From NCBI GenBank assembly GCA_902490335.1, contig CABUDL010000004.1, positions 45,139 to 109,138 on the forward strand: a stretch of DNA of 64,000 nucleotides, in the 5' to 3' direction. Position numbers and translations under genes: made by a program. Below, in pieces: positions 23,947 through 32,450 of this stretch. Source of the DNA: an uncultured Clostridium sp. (GTDB taxonomy: Bacteria > Bacillota > Clostridia > Oscillospirales > Ruminococcaceae). Position 1 is the stretch's first letter. Each line of letters opens with the position of its first letter. The notes under the pieces are model-generated. The model had not been told where the DNA came from and ran no database searches. It was given only the letters and a program-made list of their open reading frames with translations.

Positions 23947-24464
23947 GCTTCTTTTCCAATCTGGTCGTTCCTGCCCTGCTCTGTCTGGTATTCTTGGTGG
24001 CGGTGCTTCGTCGTGTTGACCTGCTGTCTGCTTTTGCCAAAGGGGTGGAGGACGGTCTGCGGGTGGTGTGGGAGATGTTCCCTTCGCTGTTGCTGCTGAC
24101 CCTGACGGTGGGTGCGCTCTCCTCTTCGGGTGCTGTCCAGCTGCTCTGCCGTGCCCTGCAAGCGCCCGCCAAGGTATTGGGCATCCCTAAGGAGGTTTTG
24201 CCGCTGGCTTTGCTGCGTCCTCTGTCCGGCAGCGGCGCTCTGGTCGCCTTCCAGCAGATTCTCTCCCAGTATGGACCGGACAGCTTTGTCGGCAGGGTCG
24301 CCAGTGTGCTGATGGGTTCTACCGAAACCACCTTCTACACCATCGCCCTTTACTGCTCCGCTTCCAATATCCAAAACAGTCGCTATGCCGCTCCTGCTTC
24401 CCTATGCGCCGACCTGATGGGATTTGCTGCCAGTGCCGCCGCTGTCCGTCTGCTGTTGGGGTAA
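23943..24464 (+). CDS. spmB: Spore maturation protein B
   Basis: 173 residues, membrane protein of the same Gate family as SpmA (FAKGVEDGLRVVWEMFPSLLLLTLTVGALSSSGA, LPLALLRPLSGSGALVAFQQILSQYGPDSFVGRVASVLMGSTETTFYTIALY). Starts at ATG 23943 inside the end of spmA. Ends six bases before the convergent tmcAL stop; no clear terminator lies between them. Confidence 0.93.
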   Translation: MSFFSNLVVPALLCLVFLVAVLRRVDLLSAFAKGVEDGLRVVWEMFPSLLLLTLTVGALSSSGAVQLLCRALQAPAKVLGIPKEVLPLALLRPLSGSGALVAFQQILSQYGPDSFVGRVASVLMGSTETTFYTIALYCSASNIQNSRYAAPASLCADLMGFAASAAAVRLLLG

Positions 24465-24470
24465 AGCCTG

Positions 24471-25682
24471 CTATTCCCGTTCTTTTCCTAAAAGGGAAAC
24501 AAACGGCAGACTCCAATCGCTGCCCGATGCCTGCATCTGTCGGCAGAAGATGCTGTACTGGTCACAGGCAGCTGCCTCGACCTGCGCCCACTGCCGCGCT
24601 GCTTGTGTGCTGCGCGCCAGCTTCATCAGGCTGGTGGACACCGGCAAAGAAGCAGTCCGCTTCATCGCCGATAAAATCTGCTTACCGCGCTCGTTCATGC
24701 CCAGCACCCGCAAATAGGGCGGCGGCATCGTCTGCATCTGTGCAGGCAACCGCAAAAAGGCATTCATCACCAGGCGGCGCACCCGCGCCAGCGGATAGCG
24801 CTTGCTTTTGACCGCTGCATACAGCTGCTCCAGCGAGCAGGCTTCCCTGCTTGCCCGATACAGGCGGTTCTCCAAACCCTCCGACAGGTCGGCAAGCTGC
24901 GCCATCTCCTTTTGCTCCATCCTTCTCAAAGCAGATAGCACCGCCCGCTCTCCCAGTTGCAGGTCGGCAAGCTGTCCATCCTGCTGCGCTTGTCTGTACA
25001 GCTGCCAGACGTTCTGCGGCAGATATTGCTGCGCCTGCTCCCACCTGCCTTCCAGCATCAAACCGCGCAGAAAGCTCGCCGAGGCAAATTCTCCCACCGG
25101 CTCCCCGTCGTGGGTGTTTCCAATCCGTCCCAACGCCAGCGGCTGGATGTGCGCATCCGGCAGTTTTTCCAGCTGACAGAGGTACTCGATTGCCAGGATG
25201 TTGTTCGGCTTTTGCAGCAGCAGAGCAGTTTCTTCCCCATACACCGCAGCCACTGCCCGCTCCCTTGCCTTTGCAAAGGTGATACCGGATGGCAGCAGCT
25301 GTCGGATGGTCTGGTTGACCTCTTCCTGCTGCAAAGCGGTACAAGCCTGCCGCAGTTGCACAAGGTCGGCGTCCTCTGCTCCGAATGCCAACAAATCCAC
25401 ACAACCCATTGCAGCCGCCAGCTGCACCGCACCAAAAGCAAAACGCTGTGCACCCGCCAGAGCGTAGCAGACCGGCAGCTCCAGCACTAGGTCCGCTCCG
25501 TTTTGCAGCGCTGCCTGTGCCCGCAGCCGCTTTGGAAAGATGGCGGGTGTGCCTCTCTGGGTAAAGTCCGGGCTCATCACCACTGCCACATGGCTGGCTC
25601 CTGCCGCTCGCACCTGCTCAAGCTGCCACCTGTGTCCCTTGTGAAAGGGATTATATTCTGCTGTGATGACGGCTGTTTTCAT
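24471..25682 (-). CDS. tmcAL: tRNA(Met) cytidine acetate ligase (YlbM)
   Basis: 403 residues. A nucleotidyltransferase-like N-terminus with MKTAVITAEYNPFHKGH (HxGH at 14-17), MSPDFTQRGTPAIF and LELPVCYALAGAQRFAFGAVQLAA; the Arg/Gln-rich C-terminal half binds tRNA. The family activates acetate with ATP to make N4-acetylcytidine at the wobble position of elongator tRNA-Met. Divergent from acetate kinase with ~240 bp between, which places an acetate-using and an acetate-making gene side by side. Confidence 0.93.
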   Translation of the reverse strand: MKTAVITAEYNPFHKGHRWQLEQVRAAGASHVAVVMSPDFTQRGTPAIFPKRLRAQAALQNGADLVLELPVCYALAGAQRFAFGAVQLAAAMGCVDLLAFGAEDADLVQLRQACTALQQEEVNQTIRQLLPSGITFAKARERAVAAVYGEETALLLQKPNNILAIEYLCQLEKLPDAHIQPLALGRIGNTHDGEPVGEFASASFLRGLMLEGRWEQAQQYLPQNVWQLYRQAQQDGQLADLQLGERAVLSALRRMEQKEMAQLADLSEGLENRLYRASREACSLEQLYAAVKSKRYPLARVRRLVMNAFLRLPAQMQTMPPPYLRVLGMNERGKQILSAMKRTASLPVSTSLMKLARSTQAARQWAQVEAAACDQYSIFCRQMQASGSDWSLPFVSLLGKERE

Positions 25683-25920
25683 TCTTGTGCTTCTCCTTCC
25701 CTTTTCTTTGTCATTTTATTATCAAATTCTGGCGATTTCTGGGGATGTTTGCCCGATTTTCCGGGTTTTTTAAAAAATATTGCCCGCTTTCCTCAAAAAT
25801 CGCTCTTTCTCTCTTGAAAAGTTGATTCAGATATAATAATATAGTAAGTGTATAGGAGTGTCAATCTGCCTTTCCAACCTTTCGCGCGGAAGGCTTTAAA
25901 AAACTATGGAGGAATTTGAT

Positions 25921-27117
25921 ATGAAAATTCTTGTAATGAACTGCGGAAGCTCCTCTCTGAAATATCAGCTGATTGATATGGAGAACGAGCACGTTCTGAC
26001 AAAAGGTCTGTGTGAGAGAATCGGTATCGAAGGTTCCGTTCTGACCCACAAAGTTCCGGGCAAAGACAACTATGTTGTTGAGACCCCAATGCCGGACCAT
26101 TCCGTAGCTGTAAAACTGGTTCTGGATGCCCTGACCGATAAAGACCACGGCGTTATCGCTTCCGTTGAGGAAATCAACGCAATCGGTCACCGCGTACTCC
26201 ACGGCGGCACAAAGTTCACCAAATCCATCGTTGTCAACGACGATGTTAAAGCTGCTATCCGCGAGTGCTTCGACCTTGGTCCTCTGCACAACCCTGCAAA
26301 CCTGATGGGTATTGAAGCTTGCGAAAAGGTATGCCCAGGCAAACCAAACGTTGCTGTATTCGATACCACCTTCGGTATGGGCATGGATGAAAAATCCTAC
26401 CTGTACGCAATCCCACACGAATACTTTGAAAAATACGGCATCCGCCGCTACGGCTTCCACGGCACCAGCCACAGCTTTGTTTCCAAAGAAACCATCAAGT
26501 TTGCTGGTCTGGACCCAGAAAACGCAAAGGTTATCGTATGCCATGTCGGCAACGGTGCTTCCGTTTCTGCTTCCATCGGCGGCAAATGTGTAGATACTTC
26601 GATGGGTCTGACCCCTCTGGAAGGTCTGATCATGGGTACCCGCTCCGGCGACCTCGACCCGGCTGTTATCCAGTACATCTGCAACAAAGAAAACAAGACT
26701 GTTGACGAAGTACTCAATATGCTCAACAAGAAATCCGGTCTGCTGGGCATGAGCGGCGGTCTGTCTTCCGACTGCCGTGACATCACCGCAGCTGCTGAAG
26801 AAGGTCATCATCTGGCTAAAGTTACCCTGGATGCTTACACCTACCGCATTGCAAAATACGTAGGCGCTTACGCTGCTGCTATGAACGGCGTTGACGCAAT
26901 CGCATTCACCGCTGGTGTTGGCGAAAACGACATCGAAATCCGTGAAGAGCTGTGCGAAAAATACTGGGGTTACCTCGGTGTTAAGATTGACAAAGAGGCA
27001 AACCACACCAGAGGCGAGAACAAGCTCATCTCTGCTGCTGATTCCAAGGTCAAAGTTCTGGTTATCCCAACCAACGAAGAGCTTGCAATCGCAAGAGACA
27101 CCCTGGCTCTCATCTAA
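25921..27117 (+). CDS. ackA: Acetate kinase
   Basis: 398 residues, full length. KILVMNCGSSSLKYQLID, HRVLHGG, DTTFGMGMDEKSYLYAIP, RRYGFHGTSHSFVSKE, CHVGNGASVSASIGGKCVDTSMGLTPLEGLIMGTRSGDLDP and AFTAGVGENDIEIRE are the family blocks. It forms ATP from acetyl phosphate and ADP, the energy-yielding end step of acetate fermentation; phosphotransacetylase is not in the window. ATG 25921 follows GGAGG. Codon use here looks more biased than in neighbours, as expected for high expression. Ends in a strong terminator. Confidence 0.98.
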   Translation: MKILVMNCGSSSLKYQLIDMENEHVLTKGLCERIGIEGSVLTHKVPGKDNYVVETPMPDHSVAVKLVLDALTDKDHGVIASVEEINAIGHRVLHGGTKFTKSIVVNDDVKAAIRECFDLGPLHNPANLMGIEACEKVCPGKPNVAVFDTTFGMGMDEKSYLYAIPHEYFEKYGIRRYGFHGTSHSFVSKETIKFAGLDPENAKVIVCHVGNGASVSASIGGKCVDTSMGLTPLEGLIMGTRSGDLDPAVIQYICNKENKTVDEVLNMLNKKSGLLGMSGGLSSDCRDITAAAEEGHHLAKVTLDAYTYRIAKYVGAYAAAMNGVDAIAFTAGVGENDIEIREELCEKYWGYLGVKIDKEANHTRGENKLISAADSKVKVLVIPTNEELAIARDTLALI

Positions 27118-27130
27118 GTTTTTGCTTACC

Positions 27131-27167
27131 AAAAACCCGCTGTCCGTTTGGACAGCGGGTTTTTTTG
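27131..27167 (+). terminator. Terminator of ackA
   Basis: 15-bp stem AAAAACCCGCTGTCC/GGACAGCGGGTTTTT and T-run. Confidence 0.95.
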
Positions 27168-27286
27168 ATTTTGGGGAGAGCCGCGCAAAAATCAGGCTGA
27201 CTCTTGCATTCCCGCAAATTTGTTGTACAATAAAAATACCGAACTTTTTTGCCACAACGCTTTACAGAGAAAGGAAGATTTTCTCC

Positions 27287-28207
27287 ATGCTTACCCAGGA
27301 ACATCTGCAGGACGCCGTCGATTACGGTCGCTGCTTTATCAAACTTGGAAGCCCTGCTTCCTACATTCCTGAACTTGCACGGGTCAACAAATACCAGCTG
27401 GGAGCCTGCATCGTCAATCTGGACGGCACGGTGATGGAGTGCGGCGACACCCGCACCCGCTTTACCATCCAAAGTATCTCCAAACTGGCTTCGCTCATCC
27501 TTGCCATCAGCGACAAGGGCAGCGATTATCTCTTTCACGACAAGGTCGGCGTAGAGCCCACCGGCGACCCGTTCAACTCCATCGTCAAACTGGAAACCAA
27601 AACCAAACCCTTCAACCCCTTCATCAATGCGGGCGCCATCACCGTTGCCGACTGCATCGAGGGCAGCAGCTCGGAGGAAAAATTCGAACGCTTTTTATCC
27701 TTTGTGCGCAAGCTGTGCGGCGACGAGGAAATTTCGCTCAATGAGGCGGTCTATCTCTCGGAAAAAGCTACCGGCGACCGCAACCGCGCGCTTGCCTACT
27801 ACCTGAAAGCCAGCGGCATCCTGGAAGGCAATGTAGAAGAGTGTCTGGATTTTTATTTTAAGATGTGCTCGGTCAACGTCACCGCAGTGGACATCGCCCA
27901 GATGAGCGCCGTGCTTGCCAACCACGGCGCCTGTCCGGTCACCCAGGAGGAGCTGATTCCCAGGGAAAGTGCCAAGGAAGTCCGCGCCCTGATGCTGACC
28001 TGCGGAATGTACGACGGCTCGGGTGAATTTGCCATGACCGTCGGCTTCCCTGCCAAGAGCGGCGTCGGCGGAGGCATTGCAGCAGCGCTGGTCGACCACA
28101 TGGGTATCGGTGTCTTTGGTCCTTCGCTGGACGAAAAAGGCAACAGCGTCGGCGGCATCAAAATTCTGGAGCATCTCTCCAAAAACCTGGACTTTAATCT
28201 CTTTTAA
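27287..28207 (+). CDS. glsA: Glutaminase A
   Basis: 306 residues, the normal size of the beta-lactamase-fold glutaminase family. PELARVNKYQLGACIVNLDG, the SxxK nucleophile in FTIQSISK, EPTGDPFNSIVKLE, PFNPFINAGAI and FPAKSGVGGGI are family motifs. It hydrolyses L-glutamine to glutamate and ammonia in the cytoplasm, which would feed the glutamate fermentation genes at the left edge. Start ATG 27287 after AAAGGAAG; the open frame upstream runs through the ackA terminator and is not used. Confidence 0.96.
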   Translation: MLTQEHLQDAVDYGRCFIKLGSPASYIPELARVNKYQLGACIVNLDGTVMECGDTRTRFTIQSISKLASLILAISDKGSDYLFHDKVGVEPTGDPFNSIVKLETKTKPFNPFINAGAITVADCIEGSSSEEKFERFLSFVRKLCGDEEISLNEAVYLSEKATGDRNRALAYYLKASGILEGNVEECLDFYFKMCSVNVTAVDIAQMSAVLANHGACPVTQEELIPRESAKEVRALMLTCGMYDGSGEFAMTVGFPAKSGVGGGIAAALVDHMGIGVFGPSLDEKGNSVGGIKILEHLSKNLDFNLF

Positions 28208-28210
28208 GGT

Positions 28211-28249
28211 AAAAATAAAAAGCTCCCCTGTGGGGAGCTTTTTATTTTT
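28211..28249. terminator. Bidirectional terminator
   Basis: 18-bp stem (28211-28228 with 28232-28249) between convergent glsA and the SdpI-like gene. Confidence 0.92.
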
Positions 28250-28637
28250 ACCGTTCATCAATGCGTCTGCCATAGCGGTCGTAGCAGCGGCGCAGTCCCC
28301 GTTCAATCGGAACATACGGGATAATCAGCGCGGTCACATACATCGCCAGCAGGGTGCGTTCCACCTTGTCAGCCGGCAGAAGGAAAACACCGACCACCGT
28401 CAGAATCAGGGTAACCAATCCCAGCCCGACCATCCATCTGCCATAGCGCACATGGGAATACAGCCAGGTGTCCGGGCTTTTCAGCGCCCACTGGGTGCGG
28501 TATCCGATGAAGAAATAGCCCATATTGTCCGGGTCCTTCGGATATGCCGGTGGTTTGTGAATCCACCAGAAACCCCAGATAATCAGCAAAACAGGAATCA
28601 AGAGCAACAGCATGGTTTGACAGCCCTTTCTAAACAT
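28248..28637 (-). CDS. SdpI-family membrane protein
   Basis: 129 residues, three hydrophobic segments. The SdpI/YhfL-type motif GYRTQWALKSPDTWLYSHVRYGRW follows the first helix. In Bacillus, SdpI gives immunity to the SdpC toxin and binds the regulator SdpR, but most homologues have no known toxin; none is visible here. Two in-frame ATGs (28637 and 28613) are possible, neither with a strong ribosome site. Confidence 0.75.
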   Translation of the reverse strand: MFRKGCQTMLLLLIPVLLIIWGFWWIHKPPAYPKDPDNMGYFFIGYRTQWALKSPDTWLYSHVRYGRWMVGLGLVTLILTVVGVFLLPADKVERTLLAMYVTALIIPYVPIERGLRRCYDRYGRRIDER

Positions 28638-28743
28638 TCTTTGTTGTGTCCTGATAACTCAACTTCTTCTTAGTATAGCACAATTCGACCCGTTTGTAAA
28701 TTTATCCTGCCGAAACGCCGGCAGCGGAAATGTAAATTTTCTC

Positions 28744-28772
28744 TTGACAAACTCGCCTGCCGGATGTATACT
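28744..28772 (+). promoter_or_regulatory. Promoter of GntR/ABC module 1
   Basis: TTGACA (28744-28749), 17 bp, TATACT (28767-28772). Confidence 0.92.
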
Positions 28773-28782
28773 AAGGTCAAAG

Positions 28783-28806
28783 TTAGTTAGTTACTCAACT
28801 AATTAA
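28783..28806. promoter_or_regulatory. Candidate operator of GntR module 1
   Basis: TTAGTTAGTT / AACTAATTAA inverted repeat with a four-base centre and one mismatch, ten bases downstream of the -10 box and before the GntR gene. Confidence 0.6.
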
Positions 28807-28831
28807 CCATATAACAAGAGGAGGTGTCCTG

Positions 28832-29200
28832 TTGAAGATTGACTTTGGGAGCCAGACTCCCATCTTCTTACAGCTATCTCAAGGACTGGAGGACGAGATT
28901 TTGTCCGGTGTCTACCGCGAAGGGGAGCAGATTCCTTCCATCACCGAACTTGCCGCCAGCTATAAAATCAACCCCGCTACCGCCCTCAAGGGCATCAACC
29001 TGCTGGTGGATGCGGGCATCGTCTACAAGAAAAGAGGAATCGGAATGTTTGTCAGCCAAGGAGCCTTGCAGCTGCTCAAGGAAAAAAGACAGGATGAATT
29101 TTTTCAGCAGTATGTTCTTCCGATGGTGCAGGAGGCAAAACGCCTCTCCATCCAGCCGGAAACGCTGCGCGATTGGATTGAAAGGGGATTTGCAGAATGA
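28832..29200 (+). CDS. GntR-family regulator, YtrA subfamily (module 1)
   Basis: 122 residues: winged helix (PIFLQLSQGLEDEILSGVYREGEQIPSITELAASYKINPATALKGINLLVDAGIVYKKRGIGMFV) and a short C-terminal helical tail, the small YtrA type that controls linked ABC genes. TTG start with GAGGAGGTG upstream. Overlaps the ABC ATPase gene by four bases. Probably represses its own operon through the inverted repeat in the leader; the effector is unknown, though YtrA-type systems often respond to cell-envelope antibiotics. Confidence 0.9.
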   Translation: MKIDFGSQTPIFLQLSQGLEDEILSGVYREGEQIPSITELAASYKINPATALKGINLLVDAGIVYKKRGIGMFVSQGALQLLKEKRQDEFFQQYVLPMVQEAKRLSIQPETLRDWIERGFAE

Positions 29201-30066
29201 AACTGGATTGCATAGATGTAAGCAAGCGCTTTGGCTCGGTCACCGCTCTCGACCGGCTGAACCTTCATCTGGAGGAGCAGCGAATCCACGGTCTGCTCGG
29301 ACGCAACGGCGCCGGAAAAACGACCCTGCTGCGGATGATGGGCAATCTGATACAGCCCTCCGACGGTCAGCTGCTCTGGGAAGGAAAGCCGCTGTGGGAA
29401 AATCCGCAGGCACAGCAGCAGATTTTCCTGTCGACCGAACGCTCCTGGTTTTCCGAACTCAACGCCAACGAGATTGCCCGCTGGATGAAGCGAAGCTATC
29501 CAAACTTTTCTTCCGAGCAGTTTTTTGCCTGGGCAAAGCGGTTTGAACTCAACTGCAAAACTCCTAACCTCAAGCTGTCCACCGGCTACCGTTCGGTCCT
29601 GCGCGCACTGCTGGCTCTGTCGGTCCACACGCCGCTGCTGCTGCTCGATGAACCGACCCTTGGCATGGATGCCTTCCATCGGGAGCTGTTTTACAAGCTG
29701 CTCATCGAAAGCTACACCGAATCACCCTCCTGCATCCTGCTGTCCACCCATCTCATCAGCGAGGTAGAAGGTCTGCTGGAACGGGTCACCATCATCGACC
29801 ACGGAAAGCTGCTGGTCGATGATGAGGTCGAAATGCTGCTGGAGCAGGGTTACTGTGTGTCCGGTCGCATTGCCGAGGTGGATGACTTCTGTGCAGACAA
29901 GCGGGTCATCGGCTCCAACGTCGTCGGTGGACTCAAAACTTCCGCCATTTTGGGTAAGCGGCAGACTCCACCCGCTTCGCTGGACATCAGCGGCTTGAGC
30001 TTACAGCAGCTGTTTGTACAGCTGGTCGGCAGCGCGGCAGATGAAGATGACCCTGCCACAAAATAA
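29197..30066 (+). CDS. ABC transporter ATP-binding protein (module 1)
   Basis: 289 residues. Walker A GRNGAGKTT near residue 35, a degenerate signature KLSTGYRS in place of LSGGQ, Walker B LLLLDEPTLGMD and the switch His in STHLISEVEGL. YtrB-like by context and signature. The C-terminal ~80 residues form an extra domain. Works with the membrane protein encoded 15 bp downstream. Export of a peptide or antibiotic is the likely class of function, substrate unknown. Confidence 0.9.
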   Translation: MKLDCIDVSKRFGSVTALDRLNLHLEEQRIHGLLGRNGAGKTTLLRMMGNLIQPSDGQLLWEGKPLWENPQAQQQIFLSTERSWFSELNANEIARWMKRSYPNFSSEQFFAWAKRFELNCKTPNLKLSTGYRSVLRALLALSVHTPLLLLDEPTLGMDAFHRELFYKLLIESYTESPSCILLSTHLISEVEGLLERVTIIDHGKLLVDDEVEMLLEQGYCVSGRIAEVDDFCADKRVIGSNVVGGLKTSAILGKRQTPPASLDISGLSLQQLFVQLVGSAADEDDPATK

Positions 30067-30081
30067 AAGGAGGCTTTTTTG

Positions 30082-30750
30082 ATGAACACCAAAACATCCT
30101 TTCTCTTTCAATTTTCCGAGTACAAAGGGGCAGTCCCTATCTTCTATCTGGTTTCACTTCTTATCATGGGCACCAGCATCACCTTTTCCGACGGGACAAG
30201 CGTATCCGGTCTGGAGGTAGCCACCTGTTTCTTTCTGCTGGTGTGCGGGATGAACTTTCAAAGCACCCTGATGTTCCACCTACAGATGGGTTCCACCCGC
30301 CGCACCTTTTTCAAGGGCTGGCTGCTCTCCTCCTGCGCCGTCTGCCTGATGACTGCCGCTTTGAATCTTACGGTTCTTCTCATCAGTCAGCTGATTGGAA
30401 TGCCGATTGGGTCCCCCATCTTTGCCATCCCTATCTCTTCGGTCGTACTGCGCATGGCGGTCGGTCTGCTCTATCAGTTTGCCACCTTCTTCCTGTTTAT
30501 CAGCCTCGGCTACCTGCTTTCTGTCCTCTTCTACCGTTTGAATAAGATAGGTCGATGGATGGTCGGCATCCTGTTGGGTGGCATTCTGCTCTCTTTGTTG
30601 TATTATCTGGCTCAATTCGACAGTGTGCTCGACCAGCTTTATATGCTGCCCTATCAGCATCCGCTGCTTTCCTCCTCCACCTACCTGCTGCTTTCTCTGG
30701 TGATGCTTTCTCTGTGCTGGCTGATGGTTCGCAGCAGCCCGAGCAAATAA
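30082..30750 (+). CDS. ABC-2-like membrane protein (module 1)
   Basis: 222 residues with about six hydrophobic segments and few charged stretches. No strong family motif was recognised; assignment as the permease partner rests on position directly after the ATPase and on topology. ATG 30082 follows AAAGGAGG. No clear terminator follows before the superoxide reductase promoter. Confidence 0.75.
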   Translation: MNTKTSFLFQFSEYKGAVPIFYLVSLLIMGTSITFSDGTSVSGLEVATCFFLLVCGMNFQSTLMFHLQMGSTRRTFFKGWLLSSCAVCLMTAALNLTVLLISQLIGMPIGSPIFAIPISSVVLRMAVGLLYQFATFFLFISLGYLLSVLFYRLNKIGRWMVGILLGGILLSLLYYLAQFDSVLDQLYMLPYQHPLLSSSTYLLLSLVMLSLCWLMVRSSPSK

Positions 30751-30815
30751 GCAAACGCAACCGCTTTCCTGTCAGCTTGTCTAAAAAAATATTTTCATTC
30801 TGTTGCTTTTCCCCC

Positions 30816-30844
30816 TTGTCAAACGCTCCAAAATACGGTATACT
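30816..30844 (+). promoter_or_regulatory. Promoter of the superoxide reductase gene
   Basis: TTGTCA (30816-30821), 17 bp, TATACT (30839-30844). The -10 lies in one arm of an inverted repeat, GTATACTAA (30838-30846) / TTAGTATAC (30869-30877), a possible operator. Confidence 0.7.
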
Positions 30845-30923
30845 AAAGATACAGGAAAATAAACTAAATTAGTATACATTCAAAGCAGTTGAATACATCA
30901 TTTAAGAAAGAAGGAAAAGACTT

Positions 30924-31298
30924 ATGAAATTTTATGTTTGCAAACACTGTGGCAATATCATCACCTTCGCAGAAAACAAAGGCGTTCCGGTTCTCTGCTG
31001 CGGCGAAAAGATGAGCGAGCTGGTTCCAGGCAGCGTAGATGCAGCTGCTGAAAAACACGTTCCGGTCATCAGCGTAGAGGGCAACAAGGTCACCGTTACC
31101 GTTGGCGAAGTGGCTCACCCAATGCTCGAGGAGCATTTCATCAAATGGATTGTTCTGGAAACTGCACAGGGCAGCCAGCGCAAAGAGCTGAAGGCAGGCG
31201 AACAGCCTCAGGCTGTTTTCATGCTGACCGATTGCGACAAACCGGTTGCTGCTTATGCTTACTGCAACCTGCACGGTCTGTGGAGCGCAAACGCATAA
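30924..31298 (+). CDS. Desulfoferrodoxin-type superoxide reductase
   Basis: 124 residues, the two-iron class. The N-terminal desulforedoxin site is C6/C9/C25/C26 (VCKHCG...LCCG); the catalytic SOR site is built by His in EKHVPVI, VAHPMLEEH and the C-x-x-H of YCNLHG. It reduces superoxide to peroxide without making oxygen; the peroxide could be passed to rubrerythrin (14327). Preceded by an AAAGAAGGA-like site. Monocistronic, ended by a terminator. Confidence 0.96.
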   Translation: MKFYVCKHCGNIITFAENKGVPVLCCGEKMSELVPGSVDAAAEKHVPVISVEGNKVTVTVGEVAHPMLEEHFIKWIVLETAQGSQRKELKAGEQPQAVFMLTDCDKPVAAYAYCNLHGLWSANA

Positions 31299-31317
31299 AT
31301 CCCCTTTCATCCAAACA

Positions 31318-31351
31318 ACCGCCGGAAGAAGATTTCTTCCGGCGGTTTTCT
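31318..31351 (+). terminator. Terminator of the superoxide reductase gene
   Basis: 13-bp stem ACCGCCGGAAGAA/TTCTTCCGGCGGT and T-run. Confidence 0.9.
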
Positions 31352-31352
31352 C

Positions 31353-31381
31353 TTGACGCTTTTGCCGTTTTTTTGTATAAT
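31353..31381 (+). promoter_or_regulatory. Promoter of the NusG-domain-II gene
   Basis: TTGACG (31353-31358), 17 bp, TATAAT (31376-31381). Confidence 0.82.
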
Positions 31382-31414
31382 GAGGAAAGCATTTTACAGA
31401 TTGGAGAATTTTGC

Positions 31415-31777
31415 ATGAAAAAACAGGACCGCATCCTTCTGCTTTCCTTTGCCGGCATTGCCCTTTTGATGCTGGGTATCTTCTTTATCATGGAGCGCCT
31501 GCAAGGTCCGCAGGCGTATGCGCTGATTTCGGTGGATGGAAACAACGTCCGCGAAATCGAGCTGCAATCTGCACCGAACCAGCAGATCAGCCTGTCGGAA
31601 TATGGAGCCGAGGTGGTGTTGGAAATTTCTGACCACCGGATACGCTTCCTTTCCTCCGATTGTCCCGACCACCTCTGCATGGGCTTTGGCTGGCTGGACC
31701 ATCAGCCGCAGAGCGCCGTCTGTATGCCCAATCGGGTGGCAGTCACCATCAACGACCAGCCGACCCTCACCGAATAA
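31415..31777 (+). CDS. NusG domain II-type exported protein
   Basis: 120 residues: an N-terminal hydrophobic anchor (LLLSFAGIALLMLGIFFI) followed by a beta domain with ALISVDGNNVREIEL...VVLEISDHRIRFLSSDCPDHLCMGFGWLDHQPQSAVCMPNRVAVTI. The CPDHLCMGFGWL...SAVCMPN segment is the hallmark of the small NusG_II-like proteins of Firmicutes, which often lie near ECF transport or ApbE genes. Function unproven. Single gene. Confidence 0.85.
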   Translation: MKKQDRILLLSFAGIALLMLGIFFIMERLQGPQAYALISVDGNNVREIELQSAPNQQISLSEYGAEVVLEISDHRIRFLSSDCPDHLCMGFGWLDHQPQSAVCMPNRVAVTINDQPTLTE

Positions 31778-31824
31778 AAAACAGAGCAGCCGACCGATGC
31801 TTTGCATCGGTCGGCTGCTCTTAT
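31776..31824. terminator. Bidirectional terminator
   Basis: Perfect 18-bp stem (31783-31800 with 31804-31821) between convergent genes; a T-run follows on the minus strand. Confidence 0.9.
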
Positions 31825-31845
31825 GATTATCCTTGTATACCCTGT

Positions 31846-32328
31846 CTAAAGAAGGGAATCCGTTTCAAGCCTTCGAATCGGGAAAAGCATATAATCCTTT
31901 CCGCTTACCGGACAGGAAAAATCCTGGACTGCTCCCACCAGCGGGATTTGATTGTCCTGCATATAGTCCAGCACCTCTGAAAATGTATTTTCATTTTCCA
32001 CCTCGGCACAAAGATACTCATAGCCCGGAATCTTCCATTTTGTCCACCCTTCAGGCGCTTGCGCCTCATCCAGACATTCCACACCGGCAAGGTACAAGCC
32101 TTTGCTGAAGTTTTCTTCCCACGGCTGGTACGATCGGGAAAAATCAGACATCGCACCCCAAATCCCCACCGGGTTGCCGTTCTCGTCCTTTTTGGCAAAC
32201 GGCTGCACCTGCGCAAAATGTGCGTTTGCATCCGACCATAATCTTTGGATAAAACCCTGCCCCTCCAAGGTGGAGCCTTCCTTGCCAATCACAACAAAAG
32301 CCGCCTTGGTGCATCTTTTTATCTTCAT
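31846..32328 (-). CDS. GyrI-like/effector-binding domain protein
   Basis: 160 residues in the GyrI/AraC-E SOUL-like fold: a start MKIKRCTKAAFVVIGKEGS, a helix with FIQRLWSDANAHF, GIWGAMSDFSR, LYLAGVECLDEAQAPEGWTKWKIPGYEYLCAEVENENTFSEVLDYM. Stand-alone members bind small molecules or modulate partners; here there is no attached DNA-binding domain. GGAGGAG precedes the ATG. Confidence 0.82.
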   Translation of the reverse strand: MKIKRCTKAAFVVIGKEGSTLEGQGFIQRLWSDANAHFAQVQPFAKKDENGNPVGIWGAMSDFSRSYQPWEENFSKGLYLAGVECLDEAQAPEGWTKWKIPGYEYLCAEVENENTFSEVLDYMQDNQIPLVGAVQDFSCPVSGKDYMLFPIRRLETDSLL

Positions 32329-32398
32329 ACAAACTCCTCCCGACTTCGATATATCCGTTTACTCGGCTTCCTTCCATCCCACAAACAAAAATGCAAGA

Positions 32399-32429
32399 AC
32401 AGCCACAACAGAAAAACTGTTGTGGCTGT
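32399..32429 (-). terminator. Hairpin downstream of the M28 peptidase gene
   Basis: 13-bp stem ACAGCCACAACAG/CTGTTGTGGCTGT with a five-base loop; a T-rich but interrupted tail on the minus strand. Confidence 0.65.
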
Positions 32430-32450
32430 CGTATTTGGGGATTTGAAGAA

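Noticed and set aside
25861..27255. 464-codon minus-strand frame opposite ackA
   Set aside because: Shadow of a strongly codon-biased gene; crosses the ackA terminator and promoter.
26891..27286. N-terminal extension of glutaminase reaching back into ackA
   Set aside because: It reads out of frame through ackA and its terminator; the conserved glutaminase start and a ribosome site are at 27287.
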